DNA of 64,000 nucleotides from Aromatoleum toluolicum. GTDB lineage: Bacteria; Pseudomonadota; Gammaproteobacteria; Burkholderiales; Rhodocyclaceae. The DNA lies in the NCBI RefSeq assembly GCF_012911005.2, contig NZ_WTVS01000023.1:1-64000 (forward strand). Reading direction: 5' to 3'. How positions within the stretch are numbered: position 1 is the first letter of the stretch; each line of letters opens with the position of its first letter. Shown here piece after piece: positions 8,755 through 17,166 of this stretch. The translations under genes were made by a program, and so were the position numbers. Below the pieces are notes generated by a model that was not told the DNA's origin, ran no database searches, and saw only the letters and a program-made list of their open reading frames with translations.

Positions 8755-9855
8755 ATGACCATTACCCGCAAGCTCTTCCAGCCCGCCCGCATCGGCGACA
8801 TCGAGGTCGCCAACCGCGTCGTGATGGCGCCGCTGACGCGCAGCCGCGCCGACGAGGCCGCCGGCGACATTCCCGGCAGCGCGATGAACGTCGCGTACTA
8901 CCGCCAGCGCAGCAATGCGGGCCTGATCATCAGCGAAGGCACGCAGGTGTCGCCGGTAGGCAAGGGCTACATGGCGACGCCGGGCATCTACTCGGATGCC
9001 CAGGTCGAGGGCTGGAAGGCGATCACGCAGGCGGTGCATGCGGCCGGCTCGAAGATCGTCGCGCAGATCTGGCATGTCGGGCGCGTCACGCACCCGGACC
9101 TCACGGGTGGTGTCCAGCCGGTCGCCCCGTCGGCAGTGAAGCCCAAGGTCGTGGCCTATACGCACAACGGCAAGGTCGAGGTGCCGGAGCCGCGTGCGTT
9201 GAGCGTCGAGGAGATCGGCGAGGTCGTGCAGGAGTTCCGGCGTGCCGCCGCAAACGCGATCCGCGCGGGCTTCGACGGCGTAGAGATTCACGGCGCCAAC
9301 GGCTATCTGGTCGACCAGTTCCTGCGCGATGGCGCGAACCGGCGCACCGACCAGTACGGCGGTTCGGTGGAGAACCGTGCCCGCTTCGCGCTCGAAGTGA
9401 TCGACGCGGTGATCGCAGAGATCGGGGCGGGCCGCGTCGGTATCCGCCTGTCGCCGGTCACCCCCGCGAACGACCTGTCGGACAGCAATCCGCAGGCGGT
9501 GTTCGGCCATCTCGTCGAGGAGCTGAACAAGCGCGGCATCGCGTTCATCCACTTCGTGGAAGGCGCCACCGGCGGTCCGCGCGACGTACCCGGCTTTGAC
9601 TTTGCATGGGCACGCCGGACGTTCAAGGGCACCTACATCGCCAACAACGGCTACGACGGTGCGATGGCGGTCGAGGCCGTGGAATCGGGCCGGGCCGATG
9701 CGGTGGCCTTCGGCCGGCTGTTCATCGCGAATCCGGACCTGGTGCCGCGCCTGAAGCGCAATGCGCCGCTCAACGCGCCGAACCCCAAGACCTTCTACGC
9801 GCCCGGACCGGAAGGCTATATCGACTACCCGGCGCTGGAGGAGGTCGCGGCGTAA
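8755..9855 (+). CDS. Old yellow enzyme family NADH:flavin oxidoreductase (NemA-like)
   Basis: A 366-residue FMN-dependent ene-reductase. It shows the OYE N-terminus (FQPARIGDIEVANRVVMAPL), the active-site HGANGY (His, Asn and Tyr in the family arrangement), the long LRDGANRRTDQYGGSVENR segment and a C-terminal FMN-phosphate region (VAFGRLFIANPDL). Family members reduce activated alkenes, maleimides and nitro compounds with NAD(P)H. The real substrate cannot be read from sequence. The start is the ATG at 8755, after GAAGGA; another in-frame start nine codons upstream is less likely. The divergent LysR gene probably controls it. Confidence 0.9.
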   Translation: MTITRKLFQPARIGDIEVANRVVMAPLTRSRADEAAGDIPGSAMNVAYYRQRSNAGLIISEGTQVSPVGKGYMATPGIYSDAQVEGWKAITQAVHAAGSKIVAQIWHVGRVTHPDLTGGVQPVAPSAVKPKVVAYTHNGKVEVPEPRALSVEEIGEVVQEFRRAAANAIRAGFDGVEIHGANGYLVDQFLRDGANRRTDQYGGSVENRARFALEVIDAVIAEIGAGRVGIRLSPVTPANDLSDSNPQAVFGHLVEELNKRGIAFIHFVEGATGGPRDVPGFDFAWARRTFKGTYIANNGYDGAMAVEAVESGRADAVAFGRLFIANPDLVPRLKRNAPLNAPNPKTFYAPGPEGYIDYPALEEVAA

Positions 9856-10101
9856 CCTCTCCCTCGGGACGAATCCGGAAAGGATGCAAGCGCATGGCGG
9901 GAAGACGCAGCACTTCCCGCCATCAAGCGCTGGATTGCAGCCGGATTCCCCCGCATTCATGCCGTTGGCGGGGAAACTCGGCAGCCCTGCGGGCCGCACG
10001 GTGGTAATCTGCCCGTAGCCTTTGCGGTACCAGCACATCGCGGAACGCGTGGTTCGGTTCGATCGCACTTATCCCGTGCGCGCGAGTGTGAGGAAGATCC
10101 A

Positions 10102-10884
10102 TTGTCGCGGCCGGATTCCGCCCGGTCACGCACCCATCACGACGCGCCGCGAATGATCGAATCCCTTCTCCTGACGACCGTGCGGATCGTCACCTTCGAT
10201 CGCCTGCGGCAACTGACCAACGCCAGCGGATTCTTCTTCGAGCACGATCAGCGCCTCTTCCTCGTCACGAGCGGGCATGTGCTGTTCGACAAGCCTGCCC
10301 GGCACTTCCCGGACCGGATCGAACTGGAGCTGCACAACAACCCGGACAACCTCGCGGAATCGACGGGGTTTTCGATACCCCTTTATCGCGATGGCCAGAG
10401 CCTGTGGCGCCAGGGTTTCGATGCGGCGGGCGGCATCGACGTGGCGGTCGTCGAGATCGATCGCGGGGCGCTGCCCGCGACGACCGTTTATCGCGCCTTC
10501 ACATCTGCGCATCTGCCGGGGAGCCTCGATCACGTTGAAATCGGCACCTCGCTGCTGATCGTAGGCTTTCCGCTCGGCTTTCACGACACCTGGCACCACA
10601 TGCCGGTAGTGCGTCAGGCGGTGGTGGCATCGTCGTTCGGATTGCGTTTCCAGGGCGAGGGCTATTTCCTTACGGATGCGCGCACGCACCGTGGCACCAG
10701 CGGTGCGCCGGTGGTCATGCGCGTGGCCAATCCGCCGCCGAGCTATGGCGATCTGCCGTGGATGCTGCTCGGTGTGCATTCGGCGCGGCTCGATGTTGGC
10801 ACGCGCGATCTCCAGCTGGACGAGGCGCTGGGCCTGAATTGCGCCTGGTACCCCGATATTCTGCTAACGTTGGTCATGTCCTGA
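10102..10884 (+). CDS. Trypsin-fold serine protease-like protein, no export signal
   Basis: A 260-residue protein with a chymotrypsin-like catalytic triad: His59 in FLVTSGHVLF, Asp113 in GGIDVAVVEID and Ser200 in HRGTSGAPVVM. It has no signal peptide and no PDZ domain, so it differs from DegP/HtrA and may act in the cytoplasm. The start chosen is TTG, with GAGGAAG seven bases upstream. An ATG at 10153 (MIESLLL) begins where the fold begins and is an alternative. It stands alone ahead of a diguanylate cyclase. Substrate and role are unknown. Confidence 0.7.
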   Translation: MSRPDSARSRTHHDAPRMIESLLLTTVRIVTFDRLRQLTNASGFFFEHDQRLFLVTSGHVLFDKPARHFPDRIELELHNNPDNLAESTGFSIPLYRDGQSLWRQGFDAAGGIDVAVVEIDRGALPATTVYRAFTSAHLPGSLDHVEIGTSLLIVGFPLGFHDTWHHMPVVRQAVVASSFGLRFQGEGYFLTDARTHRGTSGAPVVMRVANPPPSYGDLPWMLLGVHSARLDVGTRDLQLDEALGLNCAWYPDILLTLVMS

Positions 10885-10964
10885 CTGGTCGCAGGCCCAG
10901 GCGGCGCGTCCGTGCCGGCCTGTGCCGCTCGACGCCGCGGGGCAATCACGGAGGGAGAACTGCG

Positions 10965-12053
10965 ATGGCTCAGGGACCGGCGGAGAGCTCCGTGGTGCTG
11001 CGACGCCTGCTTGCCCTTGCGCGTGATTTCCTGCAGGCCCCCGATCTGAGGGGAATCCTCGACCTGGCGGGGAGGGCGATCCCCGACCTTCTGCATTCGG
11101 ACGGGAGCCTCCTGGTCGTGCATGACGGCGAGCGCGAGTTCGTCTCGGAGTTCGGCCGTCACCATCGGCCCATGCCCACGCCGGAAGCCTCTGCGTTGCT
11201 GCGCCATGCGCGACGCGCCATGTCCGACCGCACGCCTATCCTGCTGCCCGAGATTGCGGGGGATTCGGGCATGCGTGAGGACGAACTCACTGCGCTGGGC
11301 ATCGCGAGCCTGATTGCATACCCGTTCCCGCCGGTCAGGCCCGTGGGGGCGCTGGTGTCGATGTGGTATCGGCAGGGGTCCCGGAAGGAGCTCGCACGCC
11401 TGATTCCGACCCTTCGCCTGCTCGGCGAGATCACGGGAGCGGCAATCGGCAATGTCAGCTCGCGGAAGTTGCTCGAGGAACGGATCGTTACAAAGGCGAG
11501 CGAGATTGAAGAGGCCGCCCGCCTGCACGCGGTCGAGTTGCAGAGGCGGGATTCCGTGGAAGAGGAAATCCACAGGATCTCGGTGACGGACATGATGACC
11601 GGCCTCCTGAACCGCCGGGGATTCTTCCTGCACGCCGAACGCAGTTACAAGCTTGCCCGCCGCCAGCAGGTTCCAAGCGTCCTTGTTTTCATCGATATCG
11701 ATGGCTTGAAGGGGATCAACGACGCATATGGCCACGATGTCGGCGACAGTCTCATCGAGGACATGGCGCACATACTGCAGCAATGCTTTCGCGACGCCGA
11801 CGTGGTTGCCCGTATCGGTGGCGACGAGTTTGCCGTGTTCACGATCGATGCGTCGCAGCCGGACGTGCTCCTGGCGCGGATGCACAAGAGCCTCGCCGAC
11901 CATACGCTGCGACCGGATTGTCCCTACCGGATCTCGTTCAGCACCGGCATCGTGCAGTGTGACCCGTCATCCGAACTGAGCCTCTCCGACCATCTTCAGC
12001 GGGCGGACCAGTTGATGTATGCCGAGAAACGGAAGCGATTATCCGAGAGCTGA
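10965..12053 (+). CDS. GAF-GGDEF diguanylate cyclase
   Basis: A 362-residue cytoplasmic enzyme that should make cyclic di-GMP from two GTP. The GAF-like sensor spans roughly residues 15-165, a helical linker 165-200, and the GGDEF domain 205-360. The active-site loop is intact (GGDEF at 285-289). The product-inhibition I-site RDAD lies five residues before it, so feedback control is expected. GGAGGGAG precedes the ATG. It follows the protease-like gene by 80 bases on the same strand, but no functional link is evident. Confidence 0.9.
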   Translation: MAQGPAESSVVLRRLLALARDFLQAPDLRGILDLAGRAIPDLLHSDGSLLVVHDGEREFVSEFGRHHRPMPTPEASALLRHARRAMSDRTPILLPEIAGDSGMREDELTALGIASLIAYPFPPVRPVGALVSMWYRQGSRKELARLIPTLRLLGEITGAAIGNVSSRKLLEERIVTKASEIEEAARLHAVELQRRDSVEEEIHRISVTDMMTGLLNRRGFFLHAERSYKLARRQQVPSVLVFIDIDGLKGINDAYGHDVGDSLIEDMAHILQQCFRDADVVARIGGDEFAVFTIDASQPDVLLARMHKSLADHTLRPDCPYRISFSTGIVQCDPSSELSLSDHLQRADQLMYAEKRKRLSES

Positions 12054-12169
12054 AGCGCCGATCGAGGCGAGTGCGTGATGGGCGGTCGCGCATTCACACA
12101 TTGAACAGCAGCAGCCAGAGCCGACCGTGTCGGGGTTTTGGAATTTGTGAATAGCAAATCAGTTGCGTA

Positions 12170-12187
12170 TAGACGAATTTATGTCTA
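12170..12187. promoter_or_regulatory. Palindrome upstream of the aromatic-type operon
   Basis: TAGAC-N8-GTCTA, a perfect inverted repeat 43 bases before the MBL-fold gene. It is placed where an operator of a dimeric regulator (for example IclR, GntR or MarR type) would lie. No regulator gene is next to it. Confidence 0.4.
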
Positions 12188-12229
12188 GGATTCATATCGT
12201 CCACCCATCCCGACAGAGACCCCAAAATC

Positions 12230-13192
12230 ATGACCACCAAGAAATTCGCCTCGCAGGCCGACCTCGAAGAAAAGAAGATCAGCTGGGACAAGCTTTCCGA
12301 CAACGCCTACGCCTATACGGCCGAAGGCGACCCCAACACCGGCGTGATCATCGGTGACGATGGCGTGATGATCATCGACGCCACCGCCACGCCGGTCGCG
12401 GCGCAGGGCGTGATCGCCAAGGTGCGCGAGATCACCGACAAGCCGATCAAGTACGTCGTGCTGACGCACTACCACGCGGTGCGCGTGCTCGGTGCCTCCG
12501 GCTACAAGTCCGAAGGGCTCGAGCAGATCATCGCCAGCCGCGACACATACGACCTGATCGTCGAGCGCGGCCAGCAGGACATGGATTCCGAGATCGGCCG
12601 CTTCCCGCGCCTGTTTCAAGCGGTCGAGAGCGTCCCCGGGCTGACCTGGCCGACGATCACCTTCGAAGGCGAGATGACCCTGTGGATGGGCAAGCTCGAA
12701 GTGAAGATCAAGCAGATCGGCCGCGGCCACACCAAGGGCGACACCATCGTCTACCTGCCGTCGCAGAACATCTGTTTCTCCGGCGACCTCGTCGAGGCCG
12801 ACGCGGCCTGCTACACCGGCGACGCCTACCTCGCCGACTGGCCGCAGACGCTCGACAACCTCGCCGCGATGAAATTCGACAAGCTGGTCCCGGGCCGCGG
12901 CCCGGCGCTGATCGGCCGCGAGGCGGTCGACTCGGGCCTCGCCTACACCCGCGACTTCGTGTCGACGCTGTATCGCAGCGCACAGGAGGCGGTCGGGCAG
13001 GGCATGGACCTGAAGGCGACGATGGCGCACACGCGCAAGAACATGGACCCGAAGTTCGGGCAAGTCTTCATCTATGAGCACTGCCTGCCCTTCGACGTGA
13101 CGCGCGCGCACGACGAGGCGAGCGGCATCCGCGACCCGCGCATCTGGACGGCCGAGCGCGACCGGCAGATGTGGCATTCGCTGCAGGAGTGA
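12230..13192 (+). CDS. MBL-fold metallo-hydrolase-like protein with altered metal motif
   Basis: A 320-residue metallo-beta-lactamase-fold protein and first gene of the aromatic-type cluster. The fold is shown by VIIGDDGVMIIDATAT, by LTHYHAVRVLG (residues 78-88), GRGHTKGDTIVYLP and CFSGDLVEADAAC. The usual HxHxDH is H80-x-H82-x-V84-R85, so the Asp and His that hold the second metal are replaced. It may bind one metal or act on an unusual substrate. Possible roles are thioester or lactone hydrolysis in an aromatic ring-cleavage route, but this is inference from neighbours. The ATG follows a run of promoter-like AT-rich DNA. Confidence 0.75.
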   Translation: MTTKKFASQADLEEKKISWDKLSDNAYAYTAEGDPNTGVIIGDDGVMIIDATATPVAAQGVIAKVREITDKPIKYVVLTHYHAVRVLGASGYKSEGLEQIIASRDTYDLIVERGQQDMDSEIGRFPRLFQAVESVPGLTWPTITFEGEMTLWMGKLEVKIKQIGRGHTKGDTIVYLPSQNICFSGDLVEADAACYTGDAYLADWPQTLDNLAAMKFDKLVPGRGPALIGREAVDSGLAYTRDFVSTLYRSAQEAVGQGMDLKATMAHTRKNMDPKFGQVFIYEHCLPFDVTRAHDEASGIRDPRIWTAERDRQMWHSLQE

Positions 13193-13245
13193 CCGTGTGG
13201 TGGTGTTGAGCCGGCGTCATATGACGTGTGCTCGGGCACGTTCTT

Positions 13246-13339
13246 CCTCCCCCTTCAAGGGGGAGGTTAGGAGGGGGATGGGTTTCTGCGGCGTCTGCTT
13301 AACCCATCCCCACCCCAACCCTCCCCTTGAAGGGGAGGG
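13246..13339. repeat. Long intergenic hairpin repeat, copy 1
   Basis: Two arms of about 39 bases form an imperfect hairpin around a 16-base loop. Each arm also holds its own small palindrome (CCCCCTTCAAGGGGG on the left, CTCCCCTTGAAGGGGAG on the right). The sequence, including the AACCCATCCCCACCCCAACC segment and the downstream ACCGTGCAG, recurs at 46243-46421. It lies between the MBL gene and the monooxygenase gene and may attenuate transcription. It behaves like a dispersed REP/MITE-type element. Confidence 0.8.
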
Positions 13340-13492
13340 AGTAACCGTGCAGTACTCATGCTGACATCACGTAATTGCCACCCCGGCTGAGCAATCAGCC
13401 GATCAGCGTCGCGCCCTCACGGGCGCCGGACTCCGGGCCCTCGCACGCCAAGAGGCAGGCCCGGAGACGTGAAACAAACGGAGGAGACACCC

Positions 13493-15160
13493 GTGCTTAG
13501 CACGTTCCAATACCCGAAGTTCGACTACGTCCGCCCGCCGGAGATCGCCGAAGCGCGTGACGGGCACTATCCGGTGGTGATTGTCGGTGCCGGTCCCGTC
13601 GGCCTGACTGCCGCGATCGACCTTGCCCAGCAGGGGCAGCGCGTGCTGCTCCTCGACAACGACGACACGGTGTCCATAGGCTCGCGCGGCGTGTGCTACG
13701 CGAAGCGCACCCTTGAAGTTCTCGACCGCCTCGGTTGTGCCGAAGAGATGGTGCAGAAGGGTGTGTCGTGGAACGTCGGTCGCACCTTCTTCCGCGAGGA
13801 GGAGGTGTTCAACTTCAACCTGTGCCCCGAGCCGGACCATCATCGGCCGGGCATGATCAACCTCCAGCAGTACTACCTGGAAGACGACCTGATCAAGCGC
13901 GCGCGCCTGCTGCCGAACCTCGAGATCCGCTTCAGGAACAACGTGATCGGGGTGACCCCTGACGCGGAGAAGGCGACCTTGCGTGTCGAGACGCCGGACG
14001 GCGCCTACACGCTGTCCGCCGACTGGCTGATCGTCGCCGACGGCGCGCGCAGCCCGATCCGCACGATGCTGGGACTCGACATCGACGGCAAGATCTTCAT
14101 GGACCGCTTCCTGATCGCCGACGTCGTGATGAAGGCGGAGTTCCCGACCGAGCGCTGGTTCTGGTTCGACCCGCCGTTCCACCGCAATCAGTCGGTGCTG
14201 CTGCATCGCCAGGCCGACAACGTCTTCCGCATCGACTTCCAGCTCGGCTGGAACGTCGATCCGGAGGAAGAGAAGAAGCCCGAGAACGTGATCCCGCGCA
14301 TCAAGGCGATGCTTGGCGATGATCGGGAATTCGAGCTCGAGTGGGTCAGCGTTTACACCTTCCAGTGTCGCCGCATGAACCGCTTCAACCACGGCCGCGT
14401 CCTCTTCGTCGGCGATGCGGCGCACCAGGTCTCGCCCTTCGGCGCGCGGGGCGCCAACTCCGGCATTCAGGATACCGATAACCTGGTGTGGAAGCTGAAG
14501 CTGGTGATGGACGGAAAGGCGCCGGCGACGCTGCTCGACACCTACTCGGACGAGCGCTGCTACGCCGCCGACGAGAACATCATGAACTCGACGCGCTCGA
14601 CGGACTTCATCACGCCGAAGAGTGCCGTCAGCAAGACCTTCCGCAACGCGGTGCTGGGGCTCGCCGAGCAGTTCCCGTTCGCCCGCGCGCTGGTCAACTC
14701 CGGCCGACTGTCGGTGCCGAGCTTCCTTGCCGATTCGCGCCTGAACACGGCCGATTCGGACGTGTTCGCCGGCAACATGATTCCCGGTGCGCCGATGGAC
14801 GACGCGCCGGTCGCGATGGCCGACGGCACGCAATGGTTGCTCGGCGCGGCCGGCAACTGCTTCCAGTTGCTGCACTACATCCCCGATGCGGGGGCGCTGG
14901 ATGCGGCGAGCGCGCAGGCGCTGCGCAGCCTTATCGACGCGCCGATTCCGGTCGAGGCGATCGTCGTCGCCGAACGCGGCACCGCGCCCGCCGGCCTGAA
15001 GACGCTGATCGATGCGAAGGGACGCGTGCGCGAGCGTTACGACCTGCGCGAAGGCACGAGCTACCTCGTCCGTCCCGACCAGCACGTCGCCGCGCGCTGG
15101 CGCGCGCTCGACCTCGCCCAGGTGCGTGCCGCCGTCGCGCGCGCCACCTGCAACGCCTGA
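13493..15160 (+). CDS. FAD-dependent aromatic monooxygenase (PheA/TfdB/MhpA type)
   Basis: A 555-residue flavoprotein hydroxylase. It has the dinucleotide motif VVIVGAGPVGLTAA near the N-terminus, the second FAD motif GRVLFVGDAAHQVSPFGARG, and the following NSGIQDTDNLVWKL, all as in class A phenolic hydroxylases. A C-terminal thioredoxin-like extension of about 150 residues is also family-typical. It should insert one hydroxyl into a phenolic or hydroxy-aromatic acid with NAD(P)H. The exact substrate is unknown. GTG at 13493, directly after GGAGGAG, is the chosen start; an upstream GTG at 13469 is possible. It is cotranscribed with the next genes. Confidence 0.85.
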   Translation: MLSTFQYPKFDYVRPPEIAEARDGHYPVVIVGAGPVGLTAAIDLAQQGQRVLLLDNDDTVSIGSRGVCYAKRTLEVLDRLGCAEEMVQKGVSWNVGRTFFREEEVFNFNLCPEPDHHRPGMINLQQYYLEDDLIKRARLLPNLEIRFRNNVIGVTPDAEKATLRVETPDGAYTLSADWLIVADGARSPIRTMLGLDIDGKIFMDRFLIADVVMKAEFPTERWFWFDPPFHRNQSVLLHRQADNVFRIDFQLGWNVDPEEEKKPENVIPRIKAMLGDDREFELEWVSVYTFQCRRMNRFNHGRVLFVGDAAHQVSPFGARGANSGIQDTDNLVWKLKLVMDGKAPATLLDTYSDERCYAADENIMNSTRSTDFITPKSAVSKTFRNAVLGLAEQFPFARALVNSGRLSVPSFLADSRLNTADSDVFAGNMIPGAPMDDAPVAMADGTQWLLGAAGNCFQLLHYIPDAGALDAASAQALRSLIDAPIPVEAIVVAERGTAPAGLKTLIDAKGRVRERYDLREGTSYLVRPDQHVAARWRALDLAQVRAAVARATCNA

Positions 15161-15171
15161 TGGAGACCGCC

Positions 15172-15396
15172 ATGGCCCTCAACACGCAACCGAACCTGCA
15201 TGAACCCGGCAAGCGCCACTTCCGCGCCTTCTCGCCCGGCGACGACTTCTACGAAGCGCTGATCGCGACGCACCGCGACCTGACGGACGAGCAGAGCGCG
15301 ATGGTGAATGCGCGCCTGATCCTGCTGCTCGCGAACCACATCGGCGACATCTCGGTGCTGCGCGAGGCGATGCAGATCGCGCGCGAAGGCGCCTGA
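15172..15396 (+). CDS. DUF2783 small protein
   Basis: A 74-residue acidic protein of the DUF2783 family. These proteins usually sit right behind FAD monooxygenase genes like the one upstream. It is mostly helical (FYEALIATHRDLTDEQSAM, ARLILLLANHIGD). An ATG at 15160 overlaps the previous stop, but the ATG at 15172 has GGAG at the right distance. A subunit or chaperone role for the monooxygenase is plausible but unproven. Confidence 0.75.
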   Translation: MALNTQPNLHEPGKRHFRAFSPGDDFYEALIATHRDLTDEQSAMVNARLILLLANHIGDISVLREAMQIAREGA

Positions 15397-15416
15397 GAAC
15401 GAATACGGAGACAAGA

Positions 15417-15962
15417 ATGCTGATCCAGAAAATCCACCACGTAGCCTACCGCTGCCACGATGCACTCGAAACCGCACGCTGGTATGAGAAGCATCTCGGC
15501 ATGAAGCTGATCCTGTCGATCGCCGAGGACGCCGTGCCCTCCACCGGTGAGGCCGACCCCTACATGCACATCTTCCTCGATGCGGGCATGGGCAACGTGC
15601 TCGCCTTCTTCGAGCTGCCGACCCGCCCGAAGATGGGCCGCGACGAGAACACTCCGGCGTGGACGCAGCACCTCGCGCTGCAGGTCGAGTCGGTCGAGGT
15701 GCTGATGGCGGCCAAGGCACGCCTCGAAGCGGAGGGAATCGACGTGATCGGGCCGACCGACCACGCGCTGTTCCTGTCGATCTACTTCTTCGACCCAAAC
15801 GGCCACCGCCTGGAACTCGCCGCGAACACCGCGTCGCCGAAGATGCTCGAGGCGCTCGACGACGTGAAGTGGGAGATGCTCGAAGAGTGGGCGCAGACCA
15901 AGAAGGCGCCGAAGCACGCGGCGTGGATGCACGACGGCAGCTACAAGGAGATGTTCAAGTGA
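15417..15962 (+). CDS. VOC-superfamily metalloenzyme (glyoxalase/extradiol dioxygenase fold)
   Basis: A 181-residue vicinal-oxygen-chelate protein. Likely metal ligands are His8 (IHHVAYRC), His85 (AWTQHLALQV) and Glu133 (GHRLELAA). Glu66 (AFFELP) sits where glyoxalase I has its fourth ligand. The same His-His-Glu set serves extradiol dioxygenases. In this operon, between a ring hydroxylase and a fumarylacetoacetase-family hydrolase, a ring-opening or isomerase step is plausible. Sequence alone does not decide between them. Its stop overlaps the GTG of the next gene. Confidence 0.8.
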   Translation: MLIQKIHHVAYRCHDALETARWYEKHLGMKLILSIAEDAVPSTGEADPYMHIFLDAGMGNVLAFFELPTRPKMGRDENTPAWTQHLALQVESVEVLMAAKARLEAEGIDVIGPTDHALFLSIYFFDPNGHRLELAANTASPKMLEALDDVKWEMLEEWAQTKKAPKHAAWMHDGSYKEMFK

Positions 15963-16969
15963 AGCTCGCGACCCTCAAGCAAGGTGGCCGCGACGGCACG
16001 CTCGTCGTCGTCAGCCGCGACCTGACCCGCTGCCGCGCCGTGCCGGCGATCGCCCGCACGCTGCAGGCCGCGCTCGACAACTGGTTCGACTGCGAGCCGC
16101 AACTGCGCCAGGTGTACGAAGCGCTCAACAGCGGGGCCGTCGATACGCAGCCCTTCGACGAGGCCGCCTGCCACTCGCCGCTGCCGCGCGCCTACCAGTG
16201 GGCGGACGGTTCAGCCTACCTCAACCACGTCGAGCTCGTGCGCAAGGCGCGCAATTCCGAAGTGCCCGAGAGTTTCTACTCGGACCCGCTGATGTACCAG
16301 GGCGGTTCGGACAGCTTCATCGGCCCGCGCGACAAGGTCGTCGCCGACGAGAGCTGGGGTATCGACTTCGAGGCCGAGGTGACGGTCGTGACCGGCGACG
16401 TGCCGATGGGCGCGACGCCCGAACAGGCGGCGAAGGCGATCCGCCTCGTGATGCTGGTGAACGACGTCAGCCTGCGCGGCCTGATCCCGAACGAACTGGC
16501 CAAGGGCTTCGGCTTCTTCCAGTCCAAGCCCGCGTCGGCGTTCTCGCCGGTCGCCGTGACGCCCGACGAGTTGGGCGACGCGTGGCGTGACGCGAAGGTG
16601 CACCTGCCGCTCGTCGTGCACCTCAACGACCGGCTCTTCGGCAAGCCGAACGCAGGCGTCGACGCGACCTTCAACTTCGGCCAGCTCATCGCGCACGTCG
16701 CGAAGACGCGCGAGCTCGAGGCGGGGTCGATCATCGGCTCCGGCACCGTTTCGAACAAAGCCGGCGACCTGTGGGGCTCGTCGATCGAGCACGGTGGCGT
16801 CGGCTACTGCTGCCTCGCCGAAGTGCGCACCTGGGAGACGATCGAGCAGGGCAAGCCGGCAACGCCCTTCATGCGCGACGGCGACACCGTGCGCATCGAG
16901 ATGTTCGACGCCGACGGCCACAGCATCTTCGGCCGCATCGAAAACACCGTCGCTGCGCTCGCCGGCTGA
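15959..16969 (+). CDS. Fumarylacetoacetate hydrolase family protein
   Basis: A 336-residue FAH-superfamily hydrolase that should cut a carbon-carbon bond in a beta-diketo acid, such as fumaryl- or maleylacetoacetate. Family signatures are the N-terminal domain up to about residue 85, the metal-site ESWGIDFEAEVTVVTGD, VNDVSLRGLIP and the SGTVSNK segment. It starts at a GTG that overlaps the VOC stop codon (GTGA), so translation is coupled. The acetoacetate product would feed the acetoacetate-CoA ligase that follows. Confidence 0.9.
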   Translation: MKLATLKQGGRDGTLVVVSRDLTRCRAVPAIARTLQAALDNWFDCEPQLRQVYEALNSGAVDTQPFDEAACHSPLPRAYQWADGSAYLNHVELVRKARNSEVPESFYSDPLMYQGGSDSFIGPRDKVVADESWGIDFEAEVTVVTGDVPMGATPEQAAKAIRLVMLVNDVSLRGLIPNELAKGFGFFQSKPASAFSPVAVTPDELGDAWRDAKVHLPLVVHLNDRLFGKPNAGVDATFNFGQLIAHVAKTRELEAGSIIGSGTVSNKAGDLWGSSIEHGGVGYCCLAEVRTWETIEQGKPATPFMRDGDTVRIEMFDADGHSIFGRIENTVAALAG

Positions 16970-17166
16970 ACGGCGCAGCACATCGCCCGGAAGCTCTGCG
17001 CAGAATGGGGTAGAGCAGCATGTGCACATGAATCCCAGCGGTCGTTCGCGCGCCGACCACTGCGCGCGGGTGCTATGCGTGATGCCCAAGGGATAGAATG
17101 GGGCTGCAAACAGGGCCGGGCGAATCCCGCCGCCCGGATCCCCGCCGAGACGACATGGAGCTCCCT

